A stretch of DNA of 64,000 nt from an uncultured Bacilli bacterium. Its GTDB lineage: Bacteria > Bacillota_I > Bacilli_A > RF39 > UBA660. A model generated the notes under the pieces. That model saw only the letters and a list, made by a program, of their open reading frames with translations, searched no databases and was not told the DNA's origin. Positions 8,791-17,284 of the stretch are shown here, piece by piece; within the stretch, counting starts at the first letter, position 1, and each line of letters opens with the position of its first letter. Made by a program: the position numbers and the translations under genes. Location of the stretch: positions 1 through 64,000 of the forward strand of contig CAKOSH010000009.1 of the NCBI GenBank assembly GCA_934102215.1, given 5' to 3'.

Positions 8791-9306
8791 ATGAATAATA
8801 CTCAACAAGCTGGAAATGATTCTATCTTAGTTATTGGAAATAAAAATATTGTCTTTAATTTTTTTAAATCTAAAAATTGTTACAAGATTTTATCAGATAT
8901 AGCTAAAGAAATAGTTGAAAATTTAGATGGTTCCATTGAAATGGATATAGATAAAATACCGGCAGAAATAATTGAAAAAATAGAATACAATAATATACCA
9001 ATGCATAAAGATGAATTTATTGAAAGCTCTTTGTATTTGGATAATGTAGGATATGTTATTGAAAAAACTTATGGTAAAAAATCAGAAGTTGTTATTAACA
9101 GAGTAAAATATAATTGGAATAAAATTTGTGCGTTAAGTCCAAATGATTCGAAAGATGCGCAATTATATAGATTGAATGATATATTAGTCGAAAAAGTAAA
9201 TTCTAAAATTATTAACAAATATGGTTTAGAGTCTATTGAAATAGGAATAGGATTAATAATATTTTTTGTTTTTACAAAATGTCAAATTTTAGATAATCCT
9301 AATTAG
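8791..9306 (+). CDS. ABC-three-component (ABC-3C) system C-terminal-domain protein with N-terminal amyloid-like motif
   Basis: The 171-residue protein opens with NTQQAGNDSILVIGNKNIV (residues 3-21), which mirrors the C-terminus of the upstream small protein. The rest resembles the helical CTD proteins of ABC-3C loci: a segment with SPNDSKDAQLYRLNDILVEK and a hydrophobic end, IIFFVFTKCQIL. It is followed by a small middle component and a DUF2326-type ATPase, the usual gene order in these loci. Its role would be to hold or present the effector and link it to the ATPase sensor. Family assignment rests on gene order and motif feel, not on a profile search. Confidence 0.65.
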   Translation: MNNTQQAGNDSILVIGNKNIVFNFFKSKNCYKILSDIAKEIVENLDGSIEMDIDKIPAEIIEKIEYNNIPMHKDEFIESSLYLDNVGYVIEKTYGKKSEVVINRVKYNWNKICALSPNDSKDAQLYRLNDILVEKVNSKIINKYGLESIEIGIGLIIFFVFTKCQILDNPN

Positions 9307-9330
9307 TTAGAGTAAAGGAGGTAATAGTAA

Positions 9331-9570
9331 ATGATCTTAATTAATAGAAATGAAAAACCATGTGATACTGTTTACTATATTTCAGCCTGTATTTTAAAAA
9401 AAATAAAAAATAAAAATAAAATAAAAGATTTAGAAGGTTTTTATAATGAAATAATGAGTGATTATAAATTACAAATTAGTCATGATAATTTTATTTATGC
9501 ACTTAATTTTCTATATTTACTGAATAAAATTAAATTTAATGATGAGGAGGAAATTGTATATGTTAATTGA
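9331..9570 (+). CDS. ABC-3C middle-component-like small protein
   Basis: A 79-residue protein (MILINRNEKPCDTVYYISAC at the start) with an AGGAGG 13 bases before the ATG. Its size, winged-helix-like pattern (GFYNEIMSDYKLQISHDNFI, then LYLLNKIKF) and place between the CTD protein and the DUF2326 ATPase match the middle components of ABC-3C systems. It overlaps the ATPase gene by 11 bases, indicating translational coupling. Confidence 0.6.
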   Translation: MILINRNEKPCDTVYYISACILKKIKNKNKIKDLEGFYNEIMSDYKLQISHDNFIYALNFLYLLNKIKFNDEEEIVYVN

Positions 9571-11236
9571 AAGTTTAAGTATTATAAAAGAAATTCCCCA
9601 ATTTGAAGTAATTAGAAACGTTAAATTTAATTTAAATGGCCTTAATTTAATAGTTGATAAACCTAATGCAAGTGGCAACGGTATAGGAAAAACAACTTTT
9701 CTAAGATTAATAGATATTGTTATGGGTGCAACTGAAATAAGTTCTTTATATAAAGATAAAGAACAAAGTTCTGAAAACAAAGAATTAAAAAATTTTATAG
9801 AGAATAGTAAAGTATTTATTAAAATGATTTTGTTTAATCCCAACTTAAAAGAAAATATTGAACTAGAAGTTGATTTATTTACAAATGGTGGAAGAAGAAT
9901 AAATGGGCATAAAGCTAATTATAATGAATATACATCTTATCTAAATCAAATTATTTTTAATAATAGAAATAAAAAGCCATCATTTCGAAAATTAATAGGC
10001 AAATTTGTTAGAATCAAAATGGATGGTGATAATGATAAATTTTTAAAATTTGCTTCACCCTATACTAAGGATGATGAATATCAAAATATATATGATTTTC
10101 TTTTTAAATTCCAAAACGAAAATATAAGTGAAGAAATTTTAAATTTAAGAAAAAGAGTTAAAGAACTGGATAAAGAATTTAAGACAATAAAAGCTAACTT
10201 TTCCTATGATAGTGTAGAACAAATCAATACTGCATTATCTTCAATTAATAATACTCTAAATGAATTAAAAAGAAAACAAAAAAATTATATAAGTAATGAT
10301 ATTATTTTAGATGAAAATAAAATTATTGCAAATAGAAATTATTATGCAAATTTAAATTCAGAAATAGAAAAACTTGAATTTGATATTGATATTATACATT
10401 CTAATATTTCGGATTTAGAAAAAGAAGATAATAATATTGATTTGGGAACGCTTAAAGAATTTTACGATGAAGTAAATGAACAAATCTCAAATATGTCTAT
10501 CTCTTTTAAAAAACTAATCATTTTTAATGAAAAACTAAAAAATAACAAATTACAAACTAATAAAAAAATTTTGGCTAACAAGTTAAAACAATTAGAAGAA
10601 ATTCAATTGCAAAAGATTCGATTTTATGAACAAAACAAAGAAGCAATGTTTTTAATTGAATCAGGTACAGTATCTGATTATTTAAAAAACCAATCAAGAA
10701 TATTAGAATATGAAAATAAAAAAGGTAAAACAGAAGAAGCAGAAAGAATATATTCACAATATGAGGATGAACTTTCTATTACTAAACAGAAATTAGAAAA
10801 AGCAGAAAATCTTCTTGATAGTAGCAATATAGAAGATAAAATTGAAAACTTTAATAAAATTTTTGGAGATTTTTCAATTAGAACATTAGGTTCTTCATAT
10901 TATCTTTATACTACAAAGGAAAAATTTCCATTAAAAATATCAAACACTATTGGTCCAATTAGTACAGGTAACAAAAAAACAGCAATTGCCGCTTTCGATA
11001 TGTCATATTTTCAATTTGCAAAAGAAAACAATATAGATTGTCCTAATTTTATAGTTCATGATGTTTTAGAAAATATTGATAAAAATGATTTGGATAATAC
11101 TTTAAAACTTGCAAAAGAAATTGGATGTCAATATATCATTGCTATGTTAAAAGAAAAGGCCGATAATCAAAAAGAAATATCAGAAGATGATATAATTTTA
11201 ACATTATCAGAAGATGATAAACTATTTAGGGTATAA
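9560..11236 (+). CDS. DUF2326-type SMC-like ATPase of an ABC-3C system
   Basis: About 558 residues from the ATG at 9560, chosen because GAGGAGG lies at 9543-9549. The N-terminus has an SMC/RecN-like core with Walker A in ASGNGIGKTTFLRLID; the middle (about residues 190-420) is a long coiled coil rich in Lys, Glu and Asn; the C-terminus has GPISTGNKKTAIAAFDMSY and a Walker-B-like FIVHDVLENIDK, as in DUF2326 proteins. It is the presumed sensor/motor of the four-gene locus 8598-11236, acting on DNA or on invading-element proteins. AT content and position in a decayed interval suggest horizontal transfer. Confidence 0.75.
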   Translation: MLIESLSIIKEIPQFEVIRNVKFNLNGLNLIVDKPNASGNGIGKTTFLRLIDIVMGATEISSLYKDKEQSSENKELKNFIENSKVFIKMILFNPNLKENIELEVDLFTNGGRRINGHKANYNEYTSYLNQIIFNNRNKKPSFRKLIGKFVRIKMDGDNDKFLKFASPYTKDDEYQNIYDFLFKFQNENISEEILNLRKRVKELDKEFKTIKANFSYDSVEQINTALSSINNTLNELKRKQKNYISNDIILDENKIIANRNYYANLNSEIEKLEFDIDIIHSNISDLEKEDNNIDLGTLKEFYDEVNEQISNMSISFKKLIIFNEKLKNNKLQTNKKILANKLKQLEEIQLQKIRFYEQNKEAMFLIESGTVSDYLKNQSRILEYENKKGKTEEAERIYSQYEDELSITKQKLEKAENLLDSSNIEDKIENFNKIFGDFSIRTLGSSYYLYTTKEKFPLKISNTIGPISTGNKKTAIAAFDMSYFQFAKENNIDCPNFIVHDVLENIDKNDLDNTLKLAKEIGCQYIIAMLKEKADNQKEISEDDIILTLSEDDKLFRV

Positions 11237-11346
11237 CACGTTTAATTAGAAAAAGTACGTTATATTGGACCAGAAATAAGTAAATATAAAGGTATTTATA
11301 ATGCATAGGAATGTTTTTTAAATATTTTTGCCTTTGTTAGTAAAAC

Positions 11347-11387
11347 AAACCTATGTTCGCTTGTGGGGGGGTAATTTATGCTATACT
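11347..11387 (+). promoter_or_regulatory. Promoter with G7 tract in the spacer and an overlapping LexA-like box
   Basis: A possible -35 GCTTGT (11359-11364) and -10 TATACT (11382-11387) are separated by 17 bases that start with seven consecutive G (11365-11371). A palindrome AAAC-CTAT-GTTC lies at 11347-11358 against the -35. The same arrangement, with eight G and an 18-base spacer, precedes the paralogue at 17797. Change in the G-run length would alter promoter spacing. Confidence 0.55.
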
Positions 11388-11414
11388 TACTAATGAAAGT
11401 AGGGTAGATAAATT

Positions 11415-12665
11415 ATGAAAGAAAAGAAAATTTTAATTGGAATAGCACTTGTATTGTTATTACTTCTCACAACAGGACTTTCTTATGCGTACTTTAGTAC
11501 TGCTGTAAAAGGAAATGATAATGCAAAAGATGTAGTAGTGGAAGCTGGTACTTTGAAACTAACATATACTGATGGACCAACAATAAATGCACAGTATATA
11601 AAACCAGGATGGTCAACAACAAAAGAAGTATCAGTAAAGAATAATGGTACATTAGATGCTTATTATAATGTTATTTGGCAATCTTTAACAAACACTATCA
11701 CTAATAATGAATTAGTTTTAAGTGCAACATGTCAAAGACTTAATGCATCAGGAACAGTAGAAGGAACATGTGATTCTATATCACAAGCACCAATAAGTGA
11801 TATGACTATAGCAAAAAAGATATCAATTGAATCAGGGATTACTCATAAATATACATTTACAATATTATTTAAAGAAACAAATTCAGATCAAAATTATAAT
11901 CAAGGAAAAGAATTTAATGGTGTACTTGGAATAGAAGAATATAAAGTACCTGATTTTGCAACTGATTCATGGTCAACAATAATAGCAAATGTAAAAGCCG
12001 GGTATGGAAGTGAGTATAAAGTTGGAAGTACAAAAGAAGTAAATCTTGGAACAACATATGGAACATGTACACTTCGTGTAGCAAACACATCAACGCCAAG
12101 TGAATGTTCAACAACTGGTTTTTCACAAACAGCATGTGGATTTGTACTTGAGTTTGCTGATATAATAAAAACACATAAGATGAATCCAAGTGGAAAATAT
12201 AATGGAAAAACTTATAATAATGGTTGGAATAAAGATGGCTGGCCTGCTTCAAGTATGTATACTTTTGTAAATAACGATATATATAACTCACTGCCAAGTG
12301 AATTAAAGAATGCAATAATAGACACAACAGTAGTATCAAGTCATGGAAGTGAAGATACAGATAATTTTACATCAACAGATAAATTATACTTGTTAGCACC
12401 AAAAGAAATTTATACTAATTGGTCTTATAGTGGTGATACAGCAAAAGATTTAACAAGAACATTAGATTATTACACAAATATTGGTGTAACAACAAGCAGT
12501 TATAGTGGGGCAATAAAGAAATACGCAACTAGTGCATATTGGTGGCTCCGTTCGGCCGATTCTCGCAATAACAGTGATTTCTGTCGCGTGAGTAGCAGTG
12601 GGGATTTGTCTATCAGTTATGCTCGTGGTACGTGCGGCGTCGCGCCAGCTTTCCGATTGGGTTAA
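11415..12665 (+). CDS. SipW-type secreted protein with C-terminal DUF6273-like domain
   Basis: The 416-residue protein begins with a SipW-dependent-type signal (LIGIALVLLLLLTTGLSYAY then FSTAVKGNDNA) and a TasA/CalY-like beta domain (about residues 30-175). A DUF6273-like domain follows (about 185-416), with GFSQTACGFVLEFADI, a GWPASSMYTFVNNDIYNSLP segment, and the terminal WWLRS...GVAPAFRLG fold signature of C-type-lectin-like domains. The last part (12546-12644) has 54 G/C in 99 bases by hand count and no A-ending codon, quite unlike the rest of the gene. A paralogue with nearly the same promoter and N-terminus lies at 17797. Likely a surface or matrix-fibre adhesin matured by a SipW-like peptidase. 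Confidence 0.85.
   Translation: MKEKKILIGIALVLLLLLTTGLSYAYFSTAVKGNDNAKDVVVEAGTLKLTYTDGPTINAQYIKPGWSTTKEVSVKNNGTLDAYYNVIWQSLTNTITNNELVLSATCQRLNASGTVEGTCDSISQAPISDMTIAKKISIESGITHKYTFTILFKETNSDQNYNQGKEFNGVLGIEEYKVPDFATDSWSTIIANVKAGYGSEYKVGSTKEVNLGTTYGTCTLRVANTSTPSECSTTGFSQTACGFVLEFADIIKTHKMNPSGKYNGKTYNNGWNKDGWPASSMYTFVNNDIYNSLPSELKNAIIDTTVVSSHGSEDTDNFTSTDKLYLLAPKEIYTNWSYSGDTAKDLTRTLDYYTNIGVTTSSYSGAIKKYATSAYWWLRSADSRNNSDFCRVSSSGDLSISYARGTCGVAPAFRLG
12546..12644 (+). other. GC-rich, A-depleted hypervariable C-terminal segment
   Basis: Within the DUF6273-like tail, 33 consecutive codons contain no A in the third position, mostly NNT/NNC codons, and only 15 A in 99 bases. This is the footprint expected when adenines in AAY codons are replaced at random, as in the variable repeat of a diversity-generating retroelement. 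No template repeat or reverse transcriptase is in the window. Confidence 0.5.
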
Positions 12666-12732
12666 TGAAAAGAAATATTTAACAGGTAAGTTTGGTGCGA
12701 TTCCATATGAAAAAGAAGATGAATTAAAATAA
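12666..12732 (+). pseudogene. Possible leftover coding tail
   Basis: Immediately after the TAA of the DUF6273 gene, one frame reads LTGKFGAIPYEKEDELK and stops at TAA near 12732. It has protein-like codon use but no start, and may be the remnant of a former C-terminus or neighbour gene. Confidence 0.25.
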
Positions 12733-12737
12733 TCAAA

Positions 12738-12768
12738 AAGGATAGTTAATTTCTATCCTTATTTATTT
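12738..12768. terminator. Bidirectional terminator
   Basis: Stem AAGGATAG/CTATCCTT (12738-12745 with 12753-12760) followed by ATTTATTT. It separates the convergent DUF6273 gene and the DUF1292-like gene. Confidence 0.75.
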
Positions 12769-12995
12769 GTTATATCTTTATGTTTTTTATAAAATTCTAT
12801 AAGTGCATTATCAAATTCTTCTTTAGACTCAAGAGGTTCATAATATTCTTCATTATTTTTAATAACTATTTTTTGTATTAATAAATTTGTATTGTCATTT
12901 GAATCTACAAGAAATGCATATTTGATATTATTTATTGTTATGATATCTATTTCATCATAATCTTTACCATCTATTTCTACTGTATTTATTATCAT
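12759..12995 (-). CDS. DUF1292-like small protein
   Basis: A 78-residue acidic protein (IDIITINNIKYAFLVDSNDN then EEYYEPLESKEEF) whose beta-strand pattern resembles the DUF1292/YrzB family, short cytoplasmic proteins of unknown function common in Firmicutes. Its ATG overlaps the stop of the upstream gene by four bases (12992-12995), so it is co-translated with the membrane protein at 12992-13744. No catalytic residues are evident. Confidence 0.6.
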   Translation of the reverse strand: MIINTVEIDGKDYDEIDIITINNIKYAFLVDSNDNTNLLIQKIVIKNNEEYYEPLESKEEFDNALIEFYKKHKDITNK

Positions 12996-13744
12996 TGTAA
13001 AGTAACTCCTTCTTCATCTTTTAATTCTTTTTCTTGATTAACAATATTTGTAAATATATTTTTTTGTGTCGCATAATGATTTATTGCTGATTGTAAATCT
13101 GGTTTACCTTTTGAATCTGTAAAACCACGTTTTGTTAACCATTCATTTAATGTATTTATATCTTTGAAGTCTTTTTCAGCATAACTTCCTTCTTCAGCAT
13201 ATAATTTTATATTTTCTATAAGTAAGTCAATATTTGTTTCTCCAGCAACACCAACTTTATTATTCAAGTTTTCTCCCATATCTTCACAAGTTGAAATAAA
13301 TCCTATGTCAAGAAGTCTATCATCTAGTTTTAATAAATCTTTAGCAATACCTTCATGATCATAATAATATGTTTCAGCATTTCTTTTTGTATTTTGAGCA
13401 ACTATACTTATATTAGTTGTATCATAATTAGGATTAAAACTATCATCTTGTACGAATACTACTGAACCAAGTTCTCTACTAAAATCATTTAACGTTCCCT
13501 TTGGAGTAGGTTTTGCTATGTGGGCACCAAAAACAATTCCACCAGCAGCAGCTATACCAGCAATTACAATTATATAGCTATTAGGATTCTTTTTCTTTCT
13601 TCTAGGTTTTCTTCTATTTTCACCTGTTTTCATACTTTGTTCAAAACTATTAACTATTTTCATAGTATCTCTTTCTCTAAACATAGCATCAATTTCACTC
13701 ATATCAATGCCATCATCATAACTTTTAAATTTATTATTTGTCAT
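12992..13744 (-). CDS. Single-pass membrane protein of unknown function
   Basis: The 250-residue protein has a cytoplasmic head of about 55 residues ending in a basic run (RRKPRRKKKNPNS), one TM helix (IIVIAGIAAAGGIVFGAHI, about residues 58-76), and an extracellular domain of about 170 residues with no Cys pair or known motif. A Walker-like or peptidase motif is absent. An AGAGG precedes the ATG. It forms a two-gene unit with the DUF1292-like gene and is divergent from the 864-residue protein at 13855. I do not recognise the family. Confidence 0.6.
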   Translation of the reverse strand: MTNNKFKSYDDGIDMSEIDAMFRERDTMKIVNSFEQSMKTGENRRKPRRKKKNPNSYIIVIAGIAAAGGIVFGAHIAKPTPKGTLNDFSRELGSVVFVQDDSFNPNYDTTNISIVAQNTKRNAETYYYDHEGIAKDLLKLDDRLLDIGFISTCEDMGENLNNKVGVAGETNIDLLIENIKLYAEEGSYAEKDFKDINTLNEWLTKRGFTDSKGKPDLQSAINHYATQKNIFTNIVNQEKELKDEEGVTLQ

Positions 13745-13854
13745 ATTCTACCTCTATATCAAATATATAAATATTTTTTAAAAAAGTCAATCTTTGTATG
13801 TAAACTATTAAAAATATATGGTATAATCTTTTTAGAATAAAGAGGTTTAAAAAT

Positions 13855-16449
13855 ATGTTTAAAGAAATGAAAATGAGACAACTTCAAAAAAGAGCGAATG
13901 CTTTTGTTAATTCTTTAGAAGGCAAAAGTGATAAAGAAGTAGAGCAAGCATATTTAGATAATAAAGAATTTACTAATAATGAAATTGTACTTAGTTTCTT
14001 ATTTTTTAAACATCCTTCATTAATAAGAATATTACCACTTGATTTTCAAAAATCTCGTATAAATAGTAATCTTTCTATGTTTAGAAGTGGTAGTGTTGAA
14101 GCACGTAAATCACTTGTAAGTGACTGGATACGTGATAATAAATTTTTTATGAATGCTACTAGTATAGGTATGGATGATGAAGAATATAATAATTACTTAA
14201 AAATATATTTTAATCAAAAAGATGATATATCTAAATTATATATGGATGATTTAAGACGTGTTATTGAAATATTATATAATGAAGATGCTCGTGAAACTGA
14301 AAAAATGATTAGTAGTGAGGCATCTAAATTTACAAGTAGACAATGGGAATTCATTATAAAAGCAGAATCCTCGTTAATAAAATATGCTCCTAGTGATGTA
14401 CAAGATAAATATTCACTTGATGAAAAATATATAAAATATATAAGTGGAGATGCTAAACGTAAATATGTTGATGAACAAATAAAAAAGATAAAAGAAAATA
14501 ATGAATTATTAAATGATGCTTCTATAGATATAAAATGTGAATATATAAGTAGATATCCATTTATGATAAATTATATAAGTAGTAGTTCACTTATAGAATT
14601 ATTAAAATATGATATAAGTTTCATTAAATATATAAATATAACAGCATTCAAAAGAGAAGAAGATAAAAGTATAGAGATTATATATGAAATACTTTCTAAT
14701 ATAGAAAATAAAAGTGTAAAAGATATTGTTGATATAATGGTTGATAAAGGTGTATTTAATGCTAAAGGAAAACTATTTAGATATGATTCTAAAAGTAATG
14801 ATATAACTTATCAATATACTAAGAGATTAATAAAACTTATTCAAAATTTAGGTTTAGAACAGATAATACCATTAATACAAATAGATGTTAATTATGTACT
14901 TCCATATGTAGTACCTGTCTATAATGATAATACTGATATACGTGATAAAGAAAAGATAGTAGTAGATGCTGACTTTAGATGTTTAAATTTATTTAAGGCT
15001 TATTATGGGGAAGATGCATATAATAAATATTATAAAGTAATTAATAAAATATATAATGATTATTTAGTTAATATAAATAGTTATGATTATGGTAAAGATT
15101 ATAATTCTATATTTGATTTGTTTAAGATACTATTTAATAAGAATATAATGCTTAATAATTCATTTGATAAAATAAGTTTATATATAGGTATGTCTATATT
15201 TCATAAGGGTAAAGAAAATGATAGAACTAATAAAGCATTAAATAAATTATTAAATGAATTACTTACTAATGCATATAAAAGAAATATTATTGTGAATAAA
15301 CCTTTGTATGATGTATTCTCATTAGAAGTATTTGATGAAAGACTTTCTTTTATACCAACTAATTTACTTAATGATTTTAATAATTATAATTTTACTAATT
15401 TTAGTACATTACTTTTTATATGTAAGTATGATAGTACACGTAGATTATTTATGTATTATTTAGATATTATATTTAGTATTTATGGTGAAAATAAAGAATC
15501 ATTATTTAGAGCTATAGAAAGTTTTACATATTACAAAGAAATAATAAGTGATGTAATAGATAAAGATTTAAATAATGAAGAAGAAAATAATCTTATTGAT
15601 TTATTATCATCATTTGGTAATTTTAGTAATATTACTAAAAAAAGTGAACTTGCTAGTTATGATTTAACTCTTATAAAGAGTTTTGTAAGTGAACTTTCTA
15701 TGCTTAAAGATACTGATACTAGTATATATAATAATTTATTATGCAATTATTTATTTAATAAGGCTTATGATATACAAGGTAATCATGGTTTTTTAGAAGT
15801 TTCTACTATTAAACAAATAATAAGTATGTTTGATGTTGAAGAAATAGAGAATTTTGAAGTAGATGGTTCTAAAGTATTCAATAGTGATGAAGTTAATTTT
15901 TATACATTACTTTGTATTATGTTTAAAGATATTTCTATTGATATAGTATTTGAATATATAAATAATTTAATGAATGATAATTATAGAAGAAACGTTATGT
16001 TTTGTGTAAATTTCTTTAATAAATTGAAGAAGTATAAAAGAGAAATTATTAATAGTAATATAGTTACTATGGATGATATAATTGAATTATATGATGAGAG
16101 TCCTGATGTAGTTAAATATGAAAATAAAGATGGTGTTGATATTTATACTGTTATAGGTCAAGACTTTAAAGTACTTTGTTCTACTAGTGATGATGGTGTT
16201 AATTATAGTTATGTTAATGTGTCTTCATTAGGACTTAATTCTTATGGTTATAGCAAGTTATCTTTAGAACGTAGTATAAGACTTGCTGATAGTAAAGATG
16301 GTTATATCTTAAAAGTAAATAAAGATAATAAAGAAAAGATAAATATGAAAGCAGAATCTATTATAGTAGTAGGTAAACTTACTGATGATTTAATTAATAT
16401 TGCTAAAACTAATAATTTAAAAATAATTTATATCGAAGGTAGGTGGTAG
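13855..16449 (+). CDS. Large cytoplasmic protein of unknown function (864 residues)
   Basis: A long, Asn/Lys/Asp-rich and mostly helical protein beginning MFKEMKMRQLQKRANAFVNS, without signal peptide, TM helix, Walker motif or visible enzyme signature. The final 100 residues look like beta strands (KVLCSTSDDGVNYSYVNVSS, then SIIVVGKLTDDLINIAKTNN), so the protein may have a helical-repeat body and a small C-terminal domain. AGAGG precedes the ATG and TATAAT is at 13822-13827. A 55-residue protein follows at two bases' distance and is probably in the same operon. I do not recognise it; it may be lineage-specific. Confidence 0.65.
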   Translation: MFKEMKMRQLQKRANAFVNSLEGKSDKEVEQAYLDNKEFTNNEIVLSFLFFKHPSLIRILPLDFQKSRINSNLSMFRSGSVEARKSLVSDWIRDNKFFMNATSIGMDDEEYNNYLKIYFNQKDDISKLYMDDLRRVIEILYNEDARETEKMISSEASKFTSRQWEFIIKAESSLIKYAPSDVQDKYSLDEKYIKYISGDAKRKYVDEQIKKIKENNELLNDASIDIKCEYISRYPFMINYISSSSLIELLKYDISFIKYINITAFKREEDKSIEIIYEILSNIENKSVKDIVDIMVDKGVFNAKGKLFRYDSKSNDITYQYTKRLIKLIQNLGLEQIIPLIQIDVNYVLPYVVPVYNDNTDIRDKEKIVVDADFRCLNLFKAYYGEDAYNKYYKVINKIYNDYLVNINSYDYGKDYNSIFDLFKILFNKNIMLNNSFDKISLYIGMSIFHKGKENDRTNKALNKLLNELLTNAYKRNIIVNKPLYDVFSLEVFDERLSFIPTNLLNDFNNYNFTNFSTLLFICKYDSTRRLFMYYLDIIFSIYGENKESLFRAIESFTYYKEIISDVIDKDLNNEEENNLIDLLSSFGNFSNITKKSELASYDLTLIKSFVSELSMLKDTDTSIYNNLLCNYLFNKAYDIQGNHGFLEVSTIKQIISMFDVEEIENFEVDGSKVFNSDEVNFYTLLCIMFKDISIDIVFEYINNLMNDNYRRNVMFCVNFFNKLKKYKREIINSNIVTMDDIIELYDESPDVVKYENKDGVDIYTVIGQDFKVLCSTSDDGVNYSYVNVSSLGLNSYGYSKLSLERSIRLADSKDGYILKVNKDNKEKINMKAESIIVVGKLTDDLINIAKTNNLKIIYIEGRW

Positions 16450-16451
16450 AT

Positions 16452-16619
16452 ATGAATAATAAAATTAAAGATAAAATAAATATGATGAAAAGAGATAGTA
16501 GTTCTTGTAAAAAGATTATTAATAATTATTGTTCAATAAAGAAAGTACAAGAATTAAATAAGGATAATGGTTTATTTAAGAAATTAAATGGTAAAAATGA
16601 AGAAGTAATTTATGATTAA
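16452..16619 (+). CDS. Small basic protein downstream of the 864-residue protein
   Basis: A 55-residue Lys/Asn-rich frame (MNNKIKDKINMMKRDSSSCK at the start) begins two bases after the stop of the preceding gene, with AGGTGG at 16441-16446 as ribosome-binding site inside that gene. It ends right before a terminator, which supports it as the last gene of a two-gene operon. It has two Cys (residues about 19 and 28) and no known domain. Confidence 0.5.
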   Translation: MNNKIKDKINMMKRDSSSCKKIINNYCSIKKVQELNKDNGLFKKLNGKNEEVIYD

Positions 16620-16625
16620 TAGAGG

Positions 16626-16665
16626 TGCAACTGAAACATTTAATGGTGTTATGGTTGCATTTTTA
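16626..16665 (+). terminator. Intrinsic terminator
   Basis: Stem TGCAAC/GTTGCA with an AT-rich loop followed by TTTTTATATT, directly after the 55-residue gene. Confidence 0.65.
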
Positions 16666-16808
16666 TATTGAAATGTGAGTGTGAAAATATAAAAGTCGTG
16701 CCAAAAAGGTGTGATGTATTGAAAAAAGTGCCTTTTTATGGTAATTTTATTTAAAAATTAATAAGGAAATATATAGATGAATGAAAATTAGAATTTAGAG
16801 TTATCTGT

Positions 16809-17236
16809 ATGTATAATCAAAGTGAACCTAGTTGTATAGAAAAAACTAAAAATTGGAAAATAGCAACTGTTCTTCAAGATGTTGATGTATTAAAATATTT
16901 AACTGAGACTGCTAAAAAACATCTTGAAGAAAAAATGATAGTTAAGTCAGTTTGAATTGATGAAATATTAAGTGATAACTCTTTTAATTTTAATCCTATA
17001 AAATTAATAAGTATTTATAAAAAATTATTTACTAATGTATATGAATATGCTGGTAATATAAGAAGTTATAATTTCTCAAAAAATAAATGGATTTTAAATA
17101 ATGATATTGTTATATATGCTTCATATGAAACAATTATGTCAGCATTGAAATATGATTTTGAGCAAGAAAAAAGTTTTCTTATAAAGATTTATCGCTTGAA
17201 GAAACAATAAAGTGTTTATATTACAATCATAAATAG
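16809..17236 (+). pseudogene. Fic/DOC-family protein remnant
   Basis: The frame from ATG 16809 reads WKIATVLQDVDVLKYLTETA, is cut by TGA at 16953-16955, and continues in frame with KLISIYKKLFTNVYEYAGNI, RSYNFSKN and YETIMSALKYDFEQEKSF, the typical Fic N-terminal helices before the active site. A frameshift near 17180 leads to YKDLSLEETIKCLYYNHK and a stop. The catalytic HPFxxGNGR motif is missing, so AMPylation activity is lost. Decay by a stop, a frameshift and truncation all point to a dead gene. Confidence 0.75.
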
Positions 17237-17284
17237 AATATATAAAAATTATTTACAATGTATGTTAAAATGTGATAAACTATT

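Noticed and set aside
16953..16955. TGA read as Trp (mycoplasma-type code)
   Set aside because: TGA ends intact genes at the expected homologous position (22339) and in overlapping operon genes; the Fic frame has other lesions as well.
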